Source of the DNA: an uncultured Ruminococcus sp.
Lineage (GTDB): Bacteria > Bacillota > Clostridia > Oscillospirales > Ruminococcaceae
DNA: 33,757 nt
Reading direction: 5' to 3'
NCBI GenBank assembly: GCA_900541495.1
Contig: UQKC01000024.1
Span: forward strand, 1 to 33,757
Part shown: positions 1-8,205 of the stretch, one piece after another
Position numbering within the stretch: the first letter of the stretch is position 1
Layout of the letters: each line of letters opens with the position of its first letter
The notes under the pieces: generated by a model
The model's input: the letters and a program-made list of their open reading frames with translations, nothing else
Database searches by the model: none
What the model was told of the DNA's origin: nothing
Position numbers and translations under genes: made by a program

Positions 1-340
1 TTATCCCCAACATACCGATAATCCCAAATCCAGCCGTCTGATTCCCTATAAAAATTTTTCCTGTCGTAAAAAAGCGGAGCAAAATCAATTCCAAATTCCG
101 AATTCGGAATTATTTTTATTCCGTAGTGGATGGGTGACCCGTCCACTACATTTTATATCGATTTTATGCAAAATTTTTGCGCGATCATCGGGCGGATGTA
201 GAATCCGCTCCTATGAAAACCGAGAACGCCGCAATTTTTCGGCGTTTTATCCCCAACATACCGATAATCCCAAATCCAGCCGTCTGATTCCCTATAAAAA
301 TATTTTTCCTGTCGTAAAAAAGCGGAGCAAAATCAATTCC
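1..340. repeat. Direct duplication plus dispersed palindromic repeat downstream of rsmA
   Basis: Bases 1-92 recur at 247-340 with one 2-base insertion, a direct duplication with a period of about 247 bases. Between the copies lie an EcoRI-like border AATTCGGAATTATTTTTATT near 105-124, a GGGTGACCCGTCC palindrome near 130, a module of the form GGGCGGAT...ATCCGC near 190-212, and a small hairpin AACGCCG/CGGCGTT near 225-247. The same modules recur at 7640, 19405, 26165, 26430 and 28280. The last bases and stop codon of rsmA lie inside the second copy. The left edge may be cut by the window. No gene is seen here; a 72-codon reading frame in it is only repeat sequence. Confidence 0.8.
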
Positions 341-1196
341 GAATTAAATTAAGCTCTTCCGCAAGCCTTAAAAATTCCTCCATAGAAAGCTGCTCGGGGC
401 GCGCGTTTGCAGGGATTCCTGCATTTTCGACCGCCTGTGCGATGAGCAGCTTTTCCATTCCCATTGAGGACGAAAGCGAGTTAAGAAGATTTTTTCTGCG
501 CTGAGAAAACGCTCCGCGAACCGTCTTGAAGAAGAATTCTTCGTCCTGCGCCTTGTATCGTCCGTCATTGTGGATATCCAGCTTTATAACGCAGGAATCA
601 ACATTCGGCGAGGGCATAAAGCTTCCCCTCGAAACGTTGAACAGCAGCTTTGGCTCGGAGTAGTAGCGCACCGCCGCAGTTACCGCGCCGACATCACGCG
701 TTCCCATTTCCGCGCAAAGCCGCGTTCCTGCCTCTTTCTGAACCATAACGGTTATCGAGGTCAGCGGCAGACGGCTTTCGAGCAGCATCATTATTATCGG
801 CGAAGTTATATAGTACGGGAGATTTGCGCAGACTGCAACCTTCATTCCCTCGAAATTTTCCTTTATCACTTCCGCAAGATCGATCTTCATAACGTCAGCG
901 TTGATGACCTTGACGTTTTTATGCTCGGCGAGCGTTTCTTCGAGTATCGGGATAAGGCGCTCGTCAATTTCAATTGCGACCACCTTGTCAGCGCGCTTTG
1001 CAAGCTCGTGCGTGAGAACACCTACGCCCGTTCCTATCTCGATTATCCCCGTTCCCGGTGCTGCGCCGCCCATTTCAGCTATCCTCGGGCAGACGGTCGG
1101 GTTGACGAGAAAGTTCTGTCCCAAGGCTTTCGAGAACGAAAAGCCGTGGCGCTCGAATATATCTTTTATTACCTTTATGTCGGTCAAATTTTCCAT
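333..1196 (-). CDS. rsmA: 16S rRNA (adenine1518-N6/adenine1519-N6)-dimethyltransferase RsmA/KsgA
   Basis: This enzyme uses S-adenosylmethionine to dimethylate two adjacent adenines in the 3' terminal hairpin of 16S rRNA during 30S maturation. The 287-residue length is normal for the family. Visible marks are the N-terminal GQNFL (26-30), the SAM-binding motif EIGTGVGVLT (53-62), the acidic end of strand 2 (EIDER, 76-80), and the catalytic NLPYY motif (125-129) that holds the target base. A C-terminal helical domain follows. It is the last gene of a minus-strand run and starts 11 bases after the preceding gene. Its last codons (LIRN, stop) are made from repeat sequence shared with position 80-92, so the C-terminus may have been altered by a repeat insertion. 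Family assignment is secure. Confidence 0.96.
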   Translation of the reverse strand: MENLTDIKVIKDIFERHGFSFSKALGQNFLVNPTVCPRIAEMGGAAPGTGIIEIGTGVGVLTHELAKRADKVVAIEIDERLIPILEETLAEHKNVKVINADVMKIDLAEVIKENFEGMKVAVCANLPYYITSPIIMMLLESRLPLTSITVMVQKEAGTRLCAEMGTRDVGAVTAAVRYYSEPKLLFNVSRGSFMPSPNVDSCVIKLDIHNDGRYKAQDEEFFFKTVRGAFSQRRKNLLNSLSSSMGMEKLLIAQAVENAGIPANARPEQLSMEEFLRLAEELNLIRN

Positions 1197-1207
1197 AATT
1201 TAGCCTT

Positions 1208-1975
1208 TCAAAACAAATACAAAATGCCGAGGAATATCGGCTGATGAATAACATAGAACCAAAGCGAGTATCTTCCTATGAAGTTTGCAGCGCGTGCCTT
1301 TATCCGCGCGTAGAAAAGCTTCGGGAACTTTTTCTCAGCTATCGGGCGTGAAAGTGCCGCTCCCGCAATGTATAAAAAGCCGTTCGGGATAAGCGGAAAG
1401 AAATCCGATGAGTAAAATTCGCTTGACAATATACCTATCGTATAAGAAAATTGTGAATTTTCAGGCAAATTCAGCTTTATATCGGTGAAAAATAGGTGCA
1501 GCAGACCGCCCTTATCTGCAAAATCTATTGTCACGAAATATAACAGCATACTCACCGCGAGCAGAATCCGCCAGTCTATTCGCCGAATGATAGGCTTTGC
1601 CAGTCCGCAGAGCATCATCATCACGCCGAAGAACGAAAGCGCGCCGAACACTGCAACGCTGTCGTGCATAAAAAGGTCGGTCACTATCGTGAAAATACTG
1701 CCCATAAAGAACAACACCGCTCCCCTGCGCACACTGTCGTGCGAAAACGAACTGCATATTCCCGAAACGATTATAAGCAGTGCGAGGAACGCTTCGTGCA
1801 GAACATCGAACCACTTCGCGCCAAAGAATGTAATGTTCATTTCCTTTACAGTGATAAGGTCATAGCAAAGGTGATAAAACATCACATAAATGAGCGAAAC
1901 TCCGCGCAGAAGATCGAGCAGTTCTATTCGGTTGCTCCGCCCGAATCCACCCGAGATTCCTTGTTCGCCGCTCAT
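1208..1975 (-). CDS. DUF1624 / heparan-alpha-glucosaminide N-acetyltransferase-like membrane protein
   Basis: A 255-residue polytopic membrane protein. The N-terminal LLDLLRGVSLIYVMFYHLCY segment, with an arginine and a histidine at the membrane edge, is typical of the DUF1624/YeiB-like acyltransferase fold, and the C-terminal WFYVIHQPIF also fits this group. About seven hydrophobic helices are visible. Members are thought to move acetyl or acyl groups across the membrane onto sugars or envelope polymers, but the substrate here cannot be read from sequence. The start is ambiguous: an ATG at 1975 overlaps the upstream stop as TGATG, and a GTG sits three bases earlier at 1978. AGGAG lies 7-10 bases upstream of either. 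It is embedded in the rluA-to-rsmA run. Confidence 0.75.
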   Translation of the reverse strand: MSGEQGISGGFGRSNRIELLDLLRGVSLIYVMFYHLCYDLITVKEMNITFFGAKWFDVLHEAFLALLIIVSGICSSFSHDSVRRGAVLFFMGSIFTIVTDLFMHDSVAVFGALSFFGVMMMLCGLAKPIIRRIDWRILLAVSMLLYFVTIDFADKGGLLHLFFTDIKLNLPENSQFSYTIGILSSEFYSSDFFPLIPNGFLYIAGAALSRPIAEKKFPKLFYARIKARAANFIGRYSLWFYVIHQPIFLGILYLF

Positions 1976-3207
1976 CACATATTCTCTCCTGCAAGACAGC
2001 CCGTTGAGAACGCTATCTGCAAATTGAAGCCGCCCGTATAGCCGTCCACATCAAGAACTTCGCCTGCAAAGTAAAGTCCCTTTACAAGCTTTGACTCCAT
2101 TGTTTTTGGGGAAACCTCGCTGACCTTAACGCCGCCGCTCGTAACTATAGCCTCGGCAATCGGTCGAAAGCTCCGTATATGCACGGGAAAAGCTTTCAGA
2201 AGCGAAACGAGCCGCTGACGCTCCTGCTTTGTGACGGAGTTGACCTGCTTTTCACCGTCGATGCCCGAAAGCTCAACGACCGTCGGTATCATTTTCGACG
2301 GGAGAAGCTTTGAAAGCGAGTTTGCAAAAATTCGGTTCGGAATCTCCTTAAAATCACGCAGTATCCTCTCGTCCAGCTTTTTCTCATCAAGCGCAGGCTT
2401 TAGGTCGATACAGAAAATGTAGCGTCCGCTCTCGACCTGCGGAATATGGCTCGATGCGCTCAGAACGAGCGGACCCGATACGCCGAAATGCGTGAAAAGC
2501 ATCTCCCCCATTTCGGAGAAAACGACCTTGTTTTTCACCGTGTCTTTGAGTGTGAGCACAACATTTTTCAGCGAAAGCCCCATCATATCGCGGCAGTAAT
2601 CATCGTCCGATTCAATAGGCACAAGTGACGGTTTTATGTCCGTTACAGTGTGTCCAAGCTCCTCGGCGAAGCGATAGCCGTCACCGTCCGAACCCGTTCC
2701 GGGGTAGGACTTTCCGCCCGTTGCGATGAGTACGGACGGAGCGAAATATGTCCTGCTGCCGCACTTCACGCCCTTTACAGCGCCGTCCTCAACGATGATC
2801 TCCGTAACCTTTGAAAATATCCTGTTCACGCCATAATCTTCGCAGCCCTGTTCAAGCGCACGGACGATATCCTCCGCCTTGTCGCTGACGGGAAAAACAC
2901 GGTTTCCTCTCTCCGTTTTGAGCGGAACGCCGAGCCTTTCAAAAAAGTCCATACAATCCTGCGAGTTGAAGCCTGCATAAGCCGAGTAAAGAAACCTCGG
3001 GTTTGTCGGGATATTCGCAAAGAAATCGTCCGATGTGCAGTTGTTCGTAACGTTGCAGCGACCTTTTCCCGTTATGGATATCTTCTTGCCGCAGCGGTTC
3101 ATTTTTTCAAGCAGCAGTGTGCTTTTGCCCAGCCCTGCGGCTGTTATCGCAGCCATCATTCCCGCAGCGCCGCCGCCTACTATTATACAGTCATAAGAAT
3201 TTGACAT
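1975..3207 (-). CDS. NAD(P)/FAD-dependent oxidoreductase, HI0933-like (YhiN/aminoacetone-oxidase family)
   Basis: A 410-residue flavoprotein. The N-terminal IVGGGAAGMMAAITA (9-23) is the dinucleotide-binding GxGxxA/G motif. GKKISITGKGRCNVTN (about 40-55) is the hallmark of the HI0933 family, followed by TGGKSYPGTGSDGDGY, and the C-terminal YFAGEVLDVDGYTGGFNLQ closes the FAD site. The physiological substrate of this family is unsettled despite the label aminoacetone oxidase. The start has a good ribosome site (AAGGAG, six bases upstream). It begins three bases after the SGNH esterase ends and its stop overlaps the next start, so translation is probably coupled. Confidence 0.9.
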   Translation of the reverse strand: MSNSYDCIIVGGGAAGMMAAITAAGLGKSTLLLEKMNRCGKKISITGKGRCNVTNNCTSDDFFANIPTNPRFLYSAYAGFNSQDCMDFFERLGVPLKTERGNRVFPVSDKAEDIVRALEQGCEDYGVNRIFSKVTEIIVEDGAVKGVKCGSRTYFAPSVLIATGGKSYPGTGSDGDGYRFAEELGHTVTDIKPSLVPIESDDDYCRDMMGLSLKNVVLTLKDTVKNKVVFSEMGEMLFTHFGVSGPLVLSASSHIPQVESGRYIFCIDLKPALDEKKLDERILRDFKEIPNRIFANSLSKLLPSKMIPTVVELSGIDGEKQVNSVTKQERQRLVSLLKAFPVHIRSFRPIAEAIVTSGGVKVSEVSPKTMESKLVKGLYFAGEVLDVDGYTGGFNLQIAFSTGCLAGENM

Positions 3208-3210
3208 TTT

Positions 3211-4278
3211 TTACTCCTTAAAGATGCCGAGCCGTTTTATTTCGGCAATAAGCTTGTCCGCCATTTTGCGGTGAGTTACAGCGCTCGGGTGCCATTCCGA
3301 ACCGATGCCGTCCTCCTCACGCTGAACATCGAAGCCGAGCGAGGTTATCCTTTCATCAGCAAGCACTTTCACAGCATTTTCGACCTGCGGCAAAAGCTCC
3401 CGACCCATTGCTCCGAGTGCGCAAATAATGTGCGCCTGCGGATTTTTCTCGCGGATATGCGCGATGAATTCACAGTAGCAGTTTTCAAACGCCGCCGTGC
3501 GCTCGGGTATTCCCCTTGTGAAATCCTTGTCGTTCGTTCCGAGATTCACAACGATAAGCTGCGGTGCAAAGCGTGAAAAATCCCACTTTTCGGGTTCATT
3601 TCCGAGCATACCGTCAACAGCCTTGTCGGTATAGTCATATATAACGGGCATTGTCCATGCGTTGTCGGGTTCGGTCACGCTTTCGTCCTTGACCGAGTTC
3701 GAGTAAACCCCTATCGCAGTCCATGAAGTGAGCTGATATTCTGCGCCAAGCCCATTCGCCGTGAGCGAAGCATAGTTTATAAGCGGATTTTCGGTCGATG
3801 TCCTGAAGTTGTCGCATACCGACTTGCCCTCAATGCCAAAGCCGCAGGTTATCGAGTCGCCGACAAATTCTATCCTGCGCTCGGAACAAGGCTTTGTCGC
3901 CGTCAGCTTTCCATTAGCATTGAAAGACAGCACTCCCACCTTTGAAAAGGCGTTTTCCGAAAGCTTTACAAGCCTGATGCGGACTTTTTCCGCCTTTTCA
4001 CTGCGGTAAAGCTCATATTCGGCTGTCCCCTCGCTGACAGCAAAACGCTTTGAAAGCTTTCCGTTCACAAGCACAGCCATATAAGGCTGAAAATTCTCTT
4101 TCCAAGCCTCGTCATTCACCCAGTCGGTCGTAAGCTCCGCCGAAAGGCTCGTCCCGTCAAAGTCGAACTCCGCACCCGTCAGCGAGTAGCCGAGCCATAA
4201 CGTTCCGTTTCGCATAAGTGTTCGTCCGAGCCTGCGTATATCGGCATTTTCAGCCGAAATTTTCATTATTTCACTCAT
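3211..4278 (-). CDS. SGNH/GDSL hydrolase, carbohydrate-esterase family 2-like
   Basis: A 355-residue protein with an N-terminal beta-rich domain (about 1-130) and a C-terminal SGNH hydrolase domain, the layout of CE2 acetylxylan esterases. Catalytic signs are FVGDSITCG with nucleophile Ser142, the oxyanion-hole NLGTND (245-250, Asn249) and WHPS with His330. There is no signal peptide, so it probably deacetylates imported oligosaccharides or another cytoplasmic ester. The start at 4278 has AGAGGA nine bases upstream and overlaps the thioesterase stop by eight bases; a frame extending to 4308 lacks a better site, and an internal ATG lies at 4266. Substrate is unknown. The family call is firm; the CE2 subgroup is moderate. 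Confidence 0.85.
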   Translation of the reverse strand: MSEIMKISAENADIRRLGRTLMRNGTLWLGYSLTGAEFDFDGTSLSAELTTDWVNDEAWKENFQPYMAVLVNGKLSKRFAVSEGTAEYELYRSEKAEKVRIRLVKLSENAFSKVGVLSFNANGKLTATKPCSERRIEFVGDSITCGFGIEGKSVCDNFRTSTENPLINYASLTANGLGAEYQLTSWTAIGVYSNSVKDESVTEPDNAWTMPVIYDYTDKAVDGMLGNEPEKWDFSRFAPQLIVVNLGTNDKDFTRGIPERTAAFENCYCEFIAHIREKNPQAHIICALGAMGRELLPQVENAVKVLADERITSLGFDVQREEDGIGSEWHPSAVTHRKMADKLIAEIKRLGIFKE

Positions 4279-4720
4279 TTTTATTATCCTCTTCGAGAAA
4301 ATCAACACCGATATAGTCAGCGAAAGCTTTGTAAATATCGGGATGGGTCTTTTTCGTGCGGAGCGGCTTCAAATTCATATCGGTGAAGAAATGTGAGGTT
4401 TCACCCGTGGCTTTGAGCTCGCCGCTGTCCTTGCCGATGACACGGTAGGTTATGCGCATTTTGAATCCGTTGAACTCCTCGACTTTCAGCACGATAAGCA
4501 CAGTTTCATCGAAGCGGACAGCGTTTTTATAGTCTGCCCTCGCCGAAAGAACGGGTATCATCACGCCGTTTTCCTCCATTTTCGCATAAGGATAGCCAAC
4601 CTCGTTCAGAAAGTGTATGCGAGCCTCCTCGAACCAGCGGATATAATTCGAGTGGTGGACGATGCCCATTTTATCGGTTTCATAGTAAAAACCCTTGCGC
4701 TCGTAAAGTTTAATTGCCAT
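4271..4720 (-). CDS. Acyl-CoA thioesterase, YbgC/FadM-type hotdog fold
   Basis: A 149-residue single-hotdog thioesterase. The motif YETDKMGIVHHSNYIRWFEEAR begins near residue 13; Asp16 matches the catalytic aspartate of 4-hydroxybenzoyl-CoA thioesterase-like enzymes, and the HHSNY segment follows on the long helix. The reaction expected is hydrolysis of acyl-CoA thioesters in the cytoplasm; chain preference cannot be told. Its start overlaps the end of the pseudouridine synthase by 11 bases and its stop overlaps the esterase start, so it is tightly packed in the operon. Confidence 0.9.
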   Translation of the reverse strand: MAIKLYERKGFYYETDKMGIVHHSNYIRWFEEARIHFLNEVGYPYAKMEENGVMIPVLSARADYKNAVRFDETVLIVLKVEEFNGFKMRITYRVIGKDSGELKATGETSHFFTDMNLKPLRTKKTHPDIYKAFADYIGVDFLEEDNKNE

Positions 4721-5669
4721 TTCGCTTTCCGCCTTTCTTATTGTATTCGTCCTCGTGTTTCATCATAAAAAGGAACTTCGGCGGAACGGGAAGCTTCCAT
4801 TCCATTTCCTTGCCGAGATAAGGGATATAGATAACAAGTCTGTCTGCATGAAGTGCCAGACGGCGGATAGGGTTCGTGTCAGCGCCGTATTTCTTGTCGC
4901 CTGCAATGGGGCAGCCCATTTCGGAGAAGTGCGCTCTGATCTGGTTCTTGCGTCCCGTTTCAATGTTCACCGCAACCAGCGAGTAGTCACGGCTCTCGCG
5001 CTTGACCTCATAATTCGTTATGGAAAGCTTTCCGTCGCCCTTGTTTCGGGAGGAATATACGAACATACTGTCCGTTTCCTTTAACCATGATTCTATCCTG
5101 CCCTTTTTCGGGTCGGGGTGACCCTCAACAACGGCGCAGTATCCGCGGTATTTCACATATTCGTTCCAATGCTCCTGCAGGTCGAATTTCACCGTGTCAT
5201 TCTTGGCAAAAAGCAGTATTCCCGAGGTGTCACGGTCAAGGCGGTGAACGATGAAGATTCGGTCGTTGCGGTTCTTGCGCTTGACATATTCGGTAACAGC
5301 GTGATAAGCCGTGTTTTCCTTTTCCTCATCGGTCGCAACAGCCAGCATGCCGGCAGGCTTGTTCACAACGATGATGTTGTCGTCCTCATAGATGATGTCG
5401 GGCATATTCGGCACGTTGTCGCGCTTGTATTCGGGCTTGTACGATGCAATAGTCACGACCTGACCTGCTTTGAGCGGATAGTCGAACTGCGTAGTGACCT
5501 TGCCGTCCACCGAAACAAGACGGTACTTGAGCGTTGACTTGACCTTGTTCACGCCCTTACCTTTCATATTTTCAAAAAGGAAATCGAGCAGACCGATCGG
5601 CTCACTCACGGTAAAGCTCTGCGGCTTTGACTTTTCCTTATCATTGTTTTTGTTGTTATAGTTTCTCAT
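4710..5669 (-). CDS. RluA-family pseudouridine synthase
   Basis: A 319-residue RNA-modifying enzyme that isomerises uridine to pseudouridine in rRNA or tRNA. The N-terminal part (about 18-75) is an S4-like RNA-binding domain (VNKVKSTLKYRLVSVDGKVT). The catalytic core has VVNKPAGMLAV (101-111) and the signature HRLDRDTSG (142-150) with catalytic Asp145, then GRKNQIRAHF further on. The lysine/asparagine-rich start (MRNYNNKNND) is unusual but short. It is the first gene of the minus-strand run ending at rsmA; the ribosome site AGGCGG is weak. The exact target among RluA/C/D types is not decidable here. Confidence 0.92.
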   Translation of the reverse strand: MRNYNNKNNDKEKSKPQSFTVSEPIGLLDFLFENMKGKGVNKVKSTLKYRLVSVDGKVTTQFDYPLKAGQVVTIASYKPEYKRDNVPNMPDIIYEDDNIIVVNKPAGMLAVATDEEKENTAYHAVTEYVKRKNRNDRIFIVHRLDRDTSGILLFAKNDTVKFDLQEHWNEYVKYRGYCAVVEGHPDPKKGRIESWLKETDSMFVYSSRNKGDGKLSITNYEVKRESRDYSLVAVNIETGRKNQIRAHFSEMGCPIAGDKKYGADTNPIRRLALHADRLVIYIPYLGKEMEWKLPVPPKFLFMMKHEDEYNKKGGKRNGN

Positions 5670-5734
5670 ATCTGACCGCCTTTTGGATTTTTAAAAGCTG
5701 ATTTTCAAAAGCTGATTTTTGACATATATATTTT

Positions 5735-5816
5735 ATTATATCATATTTATGGAAGAATTTCTATACTTTTGCGCAAAAATAACTGAAAAAACAGCAAAAA
5801 CAGAACAAGTTTGTTC
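5735..5816. promoter_or_regulatory. Divergent intergenic control region between rluA-like gene and nifS
   Basis: On the minus strand a TATAAT-like -10 (5735-5740) faces the pseudouridine synthase gene, with only a weak -35. Upstream of the nifS promoter lies a perfect inverted repeat GAACAA-GT-TTGTTC at 5803-5816 that could be an operator. Its regulator is unknown; the spacing (GAAC-N6-GTTC) does not fit the Gram-positive LexA box. Confidence 0.35.
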
Positions 5817-5851
5817 GTAACAAAAAATTTAAAAATTTTTCCTGAAACCTC

Positions 5852-5880
5852 TTGATTTACGGATAAAATTAGTATATAAT
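5852..5880 (+). promoter_or_regulatory. SigA-type promoter of nifS-iscU
   Basis: TTGATT (5852-5857) and TATAAT (5875-5880) are separated by 17 bases, followed after about 50 bases by the AGAGGA ribosome site and the ATG at 5940. The good match suggests strong constitutive expression. No clear Rrf2/IscR operator was recognised. Confidence 0.8.
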
Positions 5881-5939
5881 ATAGCCATAGCCTATGAAGT
5901 TGATAGACTTTATAAATATACTAAAGAAAAGAGGATACT

Positions 5940-7172
5940 ATGGAAAAACGTTATATATACGCGGACAACGCCGCCACAACGGCAGTTTCCGAAAATGTCC
6001 TTAACACTATGATGCCGTTCCTTACAACACAGTACGGCAACCCGTCAAGCATCTACAAGCTCGGACGTGACGCACAGAAAGTCGTTGAAGAGGCTCGCGA
6101 AAAAGCTGCTGCCGCTCTCGGCTGCAACCCGAGCGAGATATTCTTCACAAGCTGCGGAACAGAAAGTGACAACTGGGCTATCCGCGCAACTGCGGAACGC
6201 CTTGCCGCAAAGGGCAAGAACCACATCATCACCACCGCTTTCGAGCATCACGCTGTTCTTCATACCTGCGCTTACCTCGAAAAGCATGGCTTCACCGTTA
6301 CCTACCTCCCCGTAGGCGAAAACGGTGTTATTACTCCCGAACAGGTAGCCGAGGCTATCACCGACAAAACCGCTCTTGTTACGATAATGTATGCTAACAA
6401 CGAGATCGGCACGATCCAGCCTATCCCCGAGATCGGCAAGCTCTGTCACGAAAAGGGCGTTCTTTTCCACACCGACGCTGTACAGGCTGTAGGTCATGTT
6501 CCGATAAACGTTGCAGAGCAGAACATCGATATGCTCTCCCTTTCGGGTCATAAGATCCACGCACAGAAAGGCATCGGTCTTCTCTATGTTAAAAAGGGCA
6601 TACCAATGCCGAACCTCATCTTCGGCGGCGGTCAGGAACGCGGCAAGCGTCCCGGCACGGAGAATGTTCCTGCAATCGCAGGTCTTGGAACTGCTATCAC
6701 CGACGCTTGCGCAAACATCATCGAAAAGGGCGAGCGCATCACAAAGATACGCAATAAGATAATCGACGGTATCCTCACTATCGAGGGAACAAGACTCAAC
6801 GGCGACCGCAAAAAACGTCTGCCTGCAAATATAAACATCTCATTCCTCGGCGTTGAGGGCGAAGCTCTCCTGCTCCTCCTCGACAGCAAGGGAATATGCG
6901 CTTCGAGCGGCTCTGCCTGCACATCGGGCTCACTTGACCCTTCACACGTTTTGCTTTCACTCGGACTTCCTCATGAAGTTGCACACGGCTCACTCCGTCT
7001 TTCGCTCGGCGAAGATATCTCCGACGAAGATGCGGATTACATCATCGAAGCTGTAAAGGAAGTAGTCGTTCGTCTTAGAAATATGTCACCGCTTTGGGAA
7101 GATATCACAAACGGCAAGGAGCATACAAAGAAGCTTCTTCCGTTCGTTTCGGAAATCAAATCGGCAAAGTAA
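5940..7172 (+). CDS. nifS: Cysteine desulfurase, NifS/IscS type
   Basis: A 410-residue PLP enzyme that takes sulfur from L-cysteine, giving alanine and an enzyme-bound persulfide for Fe-S cluster assembly. Visible marks are YADNAATT at the start, the HTDAVQAVGH segment with the PLP-contacting Asp179 region, the PLP lysine in SLSGHKIHAQKG (Lys205), and the sulfur-accepting Cys327 in SSGSACTSGS, the class I (NifS/IscS) form of the catalytic loop. It is followed 20 bases later by the scaffold gene, so it serves general Fe-S assembly (nifS and iscS names are both used for such pairs). It differs clearly from the second desulfurase-like gene at 26490. Confidence 0.95.
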   Translation: MEKRYIYADNAATTAVSENVLNTMMPFLTTQYGNPSSIYKLGRDAQKVVEEAREKAAAALGCNPSEIFFTSCGTESDNWAIRATAERLAAKGKNHIITTAFEHHAVLHTCAYLEKHGFTVTYLPVGENGVITPEQVAEAITDKTALVTIMYANNEIGTIQPIPEIGKLCHEKGVLFHTDAVQAVGHVPINVAEQNIDMLSLSGHKIHAQKGIGLLYVKKGIPMPNLIFGGGQERGKRPGTENVPAIAGLGTAITDACANIIEKGERITKIRNKIIDGILTIEGTRLNGDRKKRLPANINISFLGVEGEALLLLLDSKGICASSGSACTSGSLDPSHVLLSLGLPHEVAHGSLRLSLGEDISDEDADYIIEAVKEVVVRLRNMSPLWEDITNGKEHTKKLLPFVSEIKSAK

Positions 7173-7192
7173 TATCAAGGAGGTAAATTTTT

Positions 7193-7633
7193 ATGTTATA
7201 CAGCGATAAAGTAATGGACCATTTCGCAAACCCAAGAAATGTTGGCGAAATTCCCGATGCTGACGGCGTTGGCGAAGTTGGCAACGCAAAGTGCGGCGAT
7301 ATTATGAAAATGTACATCAAGGTTGACGGAGATACAATCACCGACTGTAAGTTCAAAACATTCGGCTGCGGCGCAGCAGTTGCAACATCTTCTATCGCAA
7401 CCGAGATGATAAAGGGCAAGTCTATCGACAACGCCCTCAGCCTTACAAATAAAGCAGTAGTTGAAGCTCTCGAGGGACTTCCCCCGCAGAAGATACACTG
7501 CTCCGTTCTCGCAGAGCAGGCAGTACGTTCCGCACTCACCGACTATTACAAGCGCAAGGGTGTAAACCCCGAGCCTATCCTCGGCAAGCAATCCGAACAC
7601 TGTGATCTTCACGAACTTCCGACAGACGAGTAA
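7193..7633 (+). CDS. iscU: Iron-sulfur cluster assembly scaffold, IscU/NifU N-terminal type
   Basis: A 146-residue scaffold on which Fe-S clusters are built from the sulfur supplied by the upstream desulfurase. The three cluster ligands are present: Cys34 in NAKCGD (with Asp36), Cys59 in KTFGCGAA, and Cys103 in KIHCSVLA. The domain is the stand-alone NifU N-terminal form, with a short tail that adds a fourth cysteine (Cys137, SEHCDLH), as in other Clostridia. AAGGAGG lies just upstream of the ATG. The gene stops at the border of a dispersed repeat (TAATAATAAATGCGGAATT). Confidence 0.95.
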   Translation: MLYSDKVMDHFANPRNVGEIPDADGVGEVGNAKCGDIMKMYIKVDGDTITDCKFKTFGCGAAVATSSIATEMIKGKSIDNALSLTNKAVVEALEGLPPQKIHCSVLAEQAVRSALTDYYKRKGVNPEPILGKQSEHCDLHELPTDE

Positions 7634-7850
7634 TAATAAATGCGGAATTATTTTTACTCCGTATATCTACAATGAAAATCGTAGGACAGATTCTATATTC
7701 GTCCGTTAAATATACTTTTGGGGTTGTGTAAGGCGATACAGTAACCGAACAGACTTGTTTTCAACGCATTATCAATGAAAACAAGTCTGTTTTTTATAAA
7801 ATCACCTCAATTTTCATTGTAATTCGGAATATTCTGCCCCGTCTGAAATT
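7634..7850 (+). repeat. Diverged copy of the stop-codon-linked dispersed repeat
   Basis: Directly after the iscU stop comes the border GCGGAATTATTTTTACTCCG, then TACAATGAAAATCGTAGG and a decayed module ATTCTATATTCGTCC, then a perfect hairpin. On the far side CAATTTTCATTGTAATTCGG repeats the border in inverted form, so the unit is roughly bounded by inverted repeats about 170 bases apart. The same border and modules recur after four other genes. From here to 8000 no gene is seen. Confidence 0.7.
7748..7796 (+). terminator. Perfect 16-bp terminator hairpin after nifS-iscU
   Basis: Arms 7748-7763 and 7776-7791 (AACAGACTTGTTTTCA and its complement) pair without mismatch around a 12-base loop and run into TTTTTT. 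It lies inside the dispersed repeat and would end the nifS-iscU transcript. Confidence 0.9.
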
Positions 7851-7874
7851 TTTTTATCTTAGAGATAAGAAAAC

Positions 7875-7906
7875 GCTGATTCGCTTCGCTTTAATCAGCT
7901 TTTTCC
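7875..7906 (+). terminator. Small hairpin with T-tract (partial AGCGAAGCG repeat)
   Basis: GCTGATT (7875-7881) pairs with AATCAGC (7893-7899) and is followed by TTTTT. The reverse complement of 7881-7908 (AAAAAGCTGATTAAAGCGAA) matches the repeat seen at the right end of the window (33713-33732), so it may be a repeat remnant acting as a second terminator. Confidence 0.45.
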
Positions 7907-8001
7907 TAAATTCAGAACTGTATTTCATATTACGAATTGTATAATTAAGTCAAACAATTACAATTCGAATAAAAATAATTTGCCATTATCCCGAAAAAAT
8001 G

Positions 8002-8030
8002 TTGTATTTTTAAAGCTTATGTGTTATAAT
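8002..8030 (+). promoter_or_regulatory. Promoter of the small acidic protein gene
   Basis: TTGTAT (8002-8007) and TATAAT (8025-8030) with a 17-base spacer. The start point would be near 8037, leaving a leader of about 170 nucleotides that ends in the GC-rich hairpin at 8171-8186 and the AAGGAG site. Confidence 0.65.
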
Positions 8031-8136
8031 ATTAAACATATAGACAAGTGTTCAAATTTTTTAACAATGAATTTTGATTTGTCAAGCTACAAACAAAATT
8101 CTATTCGCGAACACAAACTTATTTTCATTATAACAA

Positions 8137-8188
8137 AGCGCAACGCAGTGAAGCGCGGCGCGAATTGCCCGCGGGGGCTTCCCCGCTA
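8137..8188 (+). repeat. Repeat with compact GC hairpin, copy 1 (mate at 8707-8756)
   Basis: The segment from AGCGCAACG to CCCCGCTA resembles 8707-8756. Both contain AATTGCCCGC followed by a six-pair hairpin with a GCTT loop: GCGGGG/CCCCGC here (8171-8186), GCAGGG/CCCTGC there (8739-8754). The third pair changes from G-C to A-T on both arms, so pairing is kept. This copy lies four bases before the ribosome site of the small protein gene. Confidence 0.7.
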
Positions 8189-8205
8189 AAAAGGAGTTGT
8201 TTAAT

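Noticed and set aside
134..352. A 72-codon frame near the left edge
   Set aside because: Made of the duplicated repeat; no ribosome site, and it overlaps the end of rsmA.
5803..5816. GAACAA-GT-TTGTTC as an SOS (LexA) box
   Set aside because: The Gram-positive LexA box has four bases between GAAC and GTTC; here there are six, and no SOS gene is adjacent. Kept only as a palindrome of unknown use.
7980..8189. A 69-codon frame before the small acidic protein gene
   Set aside because: No ribosome site, crosses the promoter of the next gene, and ends in the hairpin repeat.
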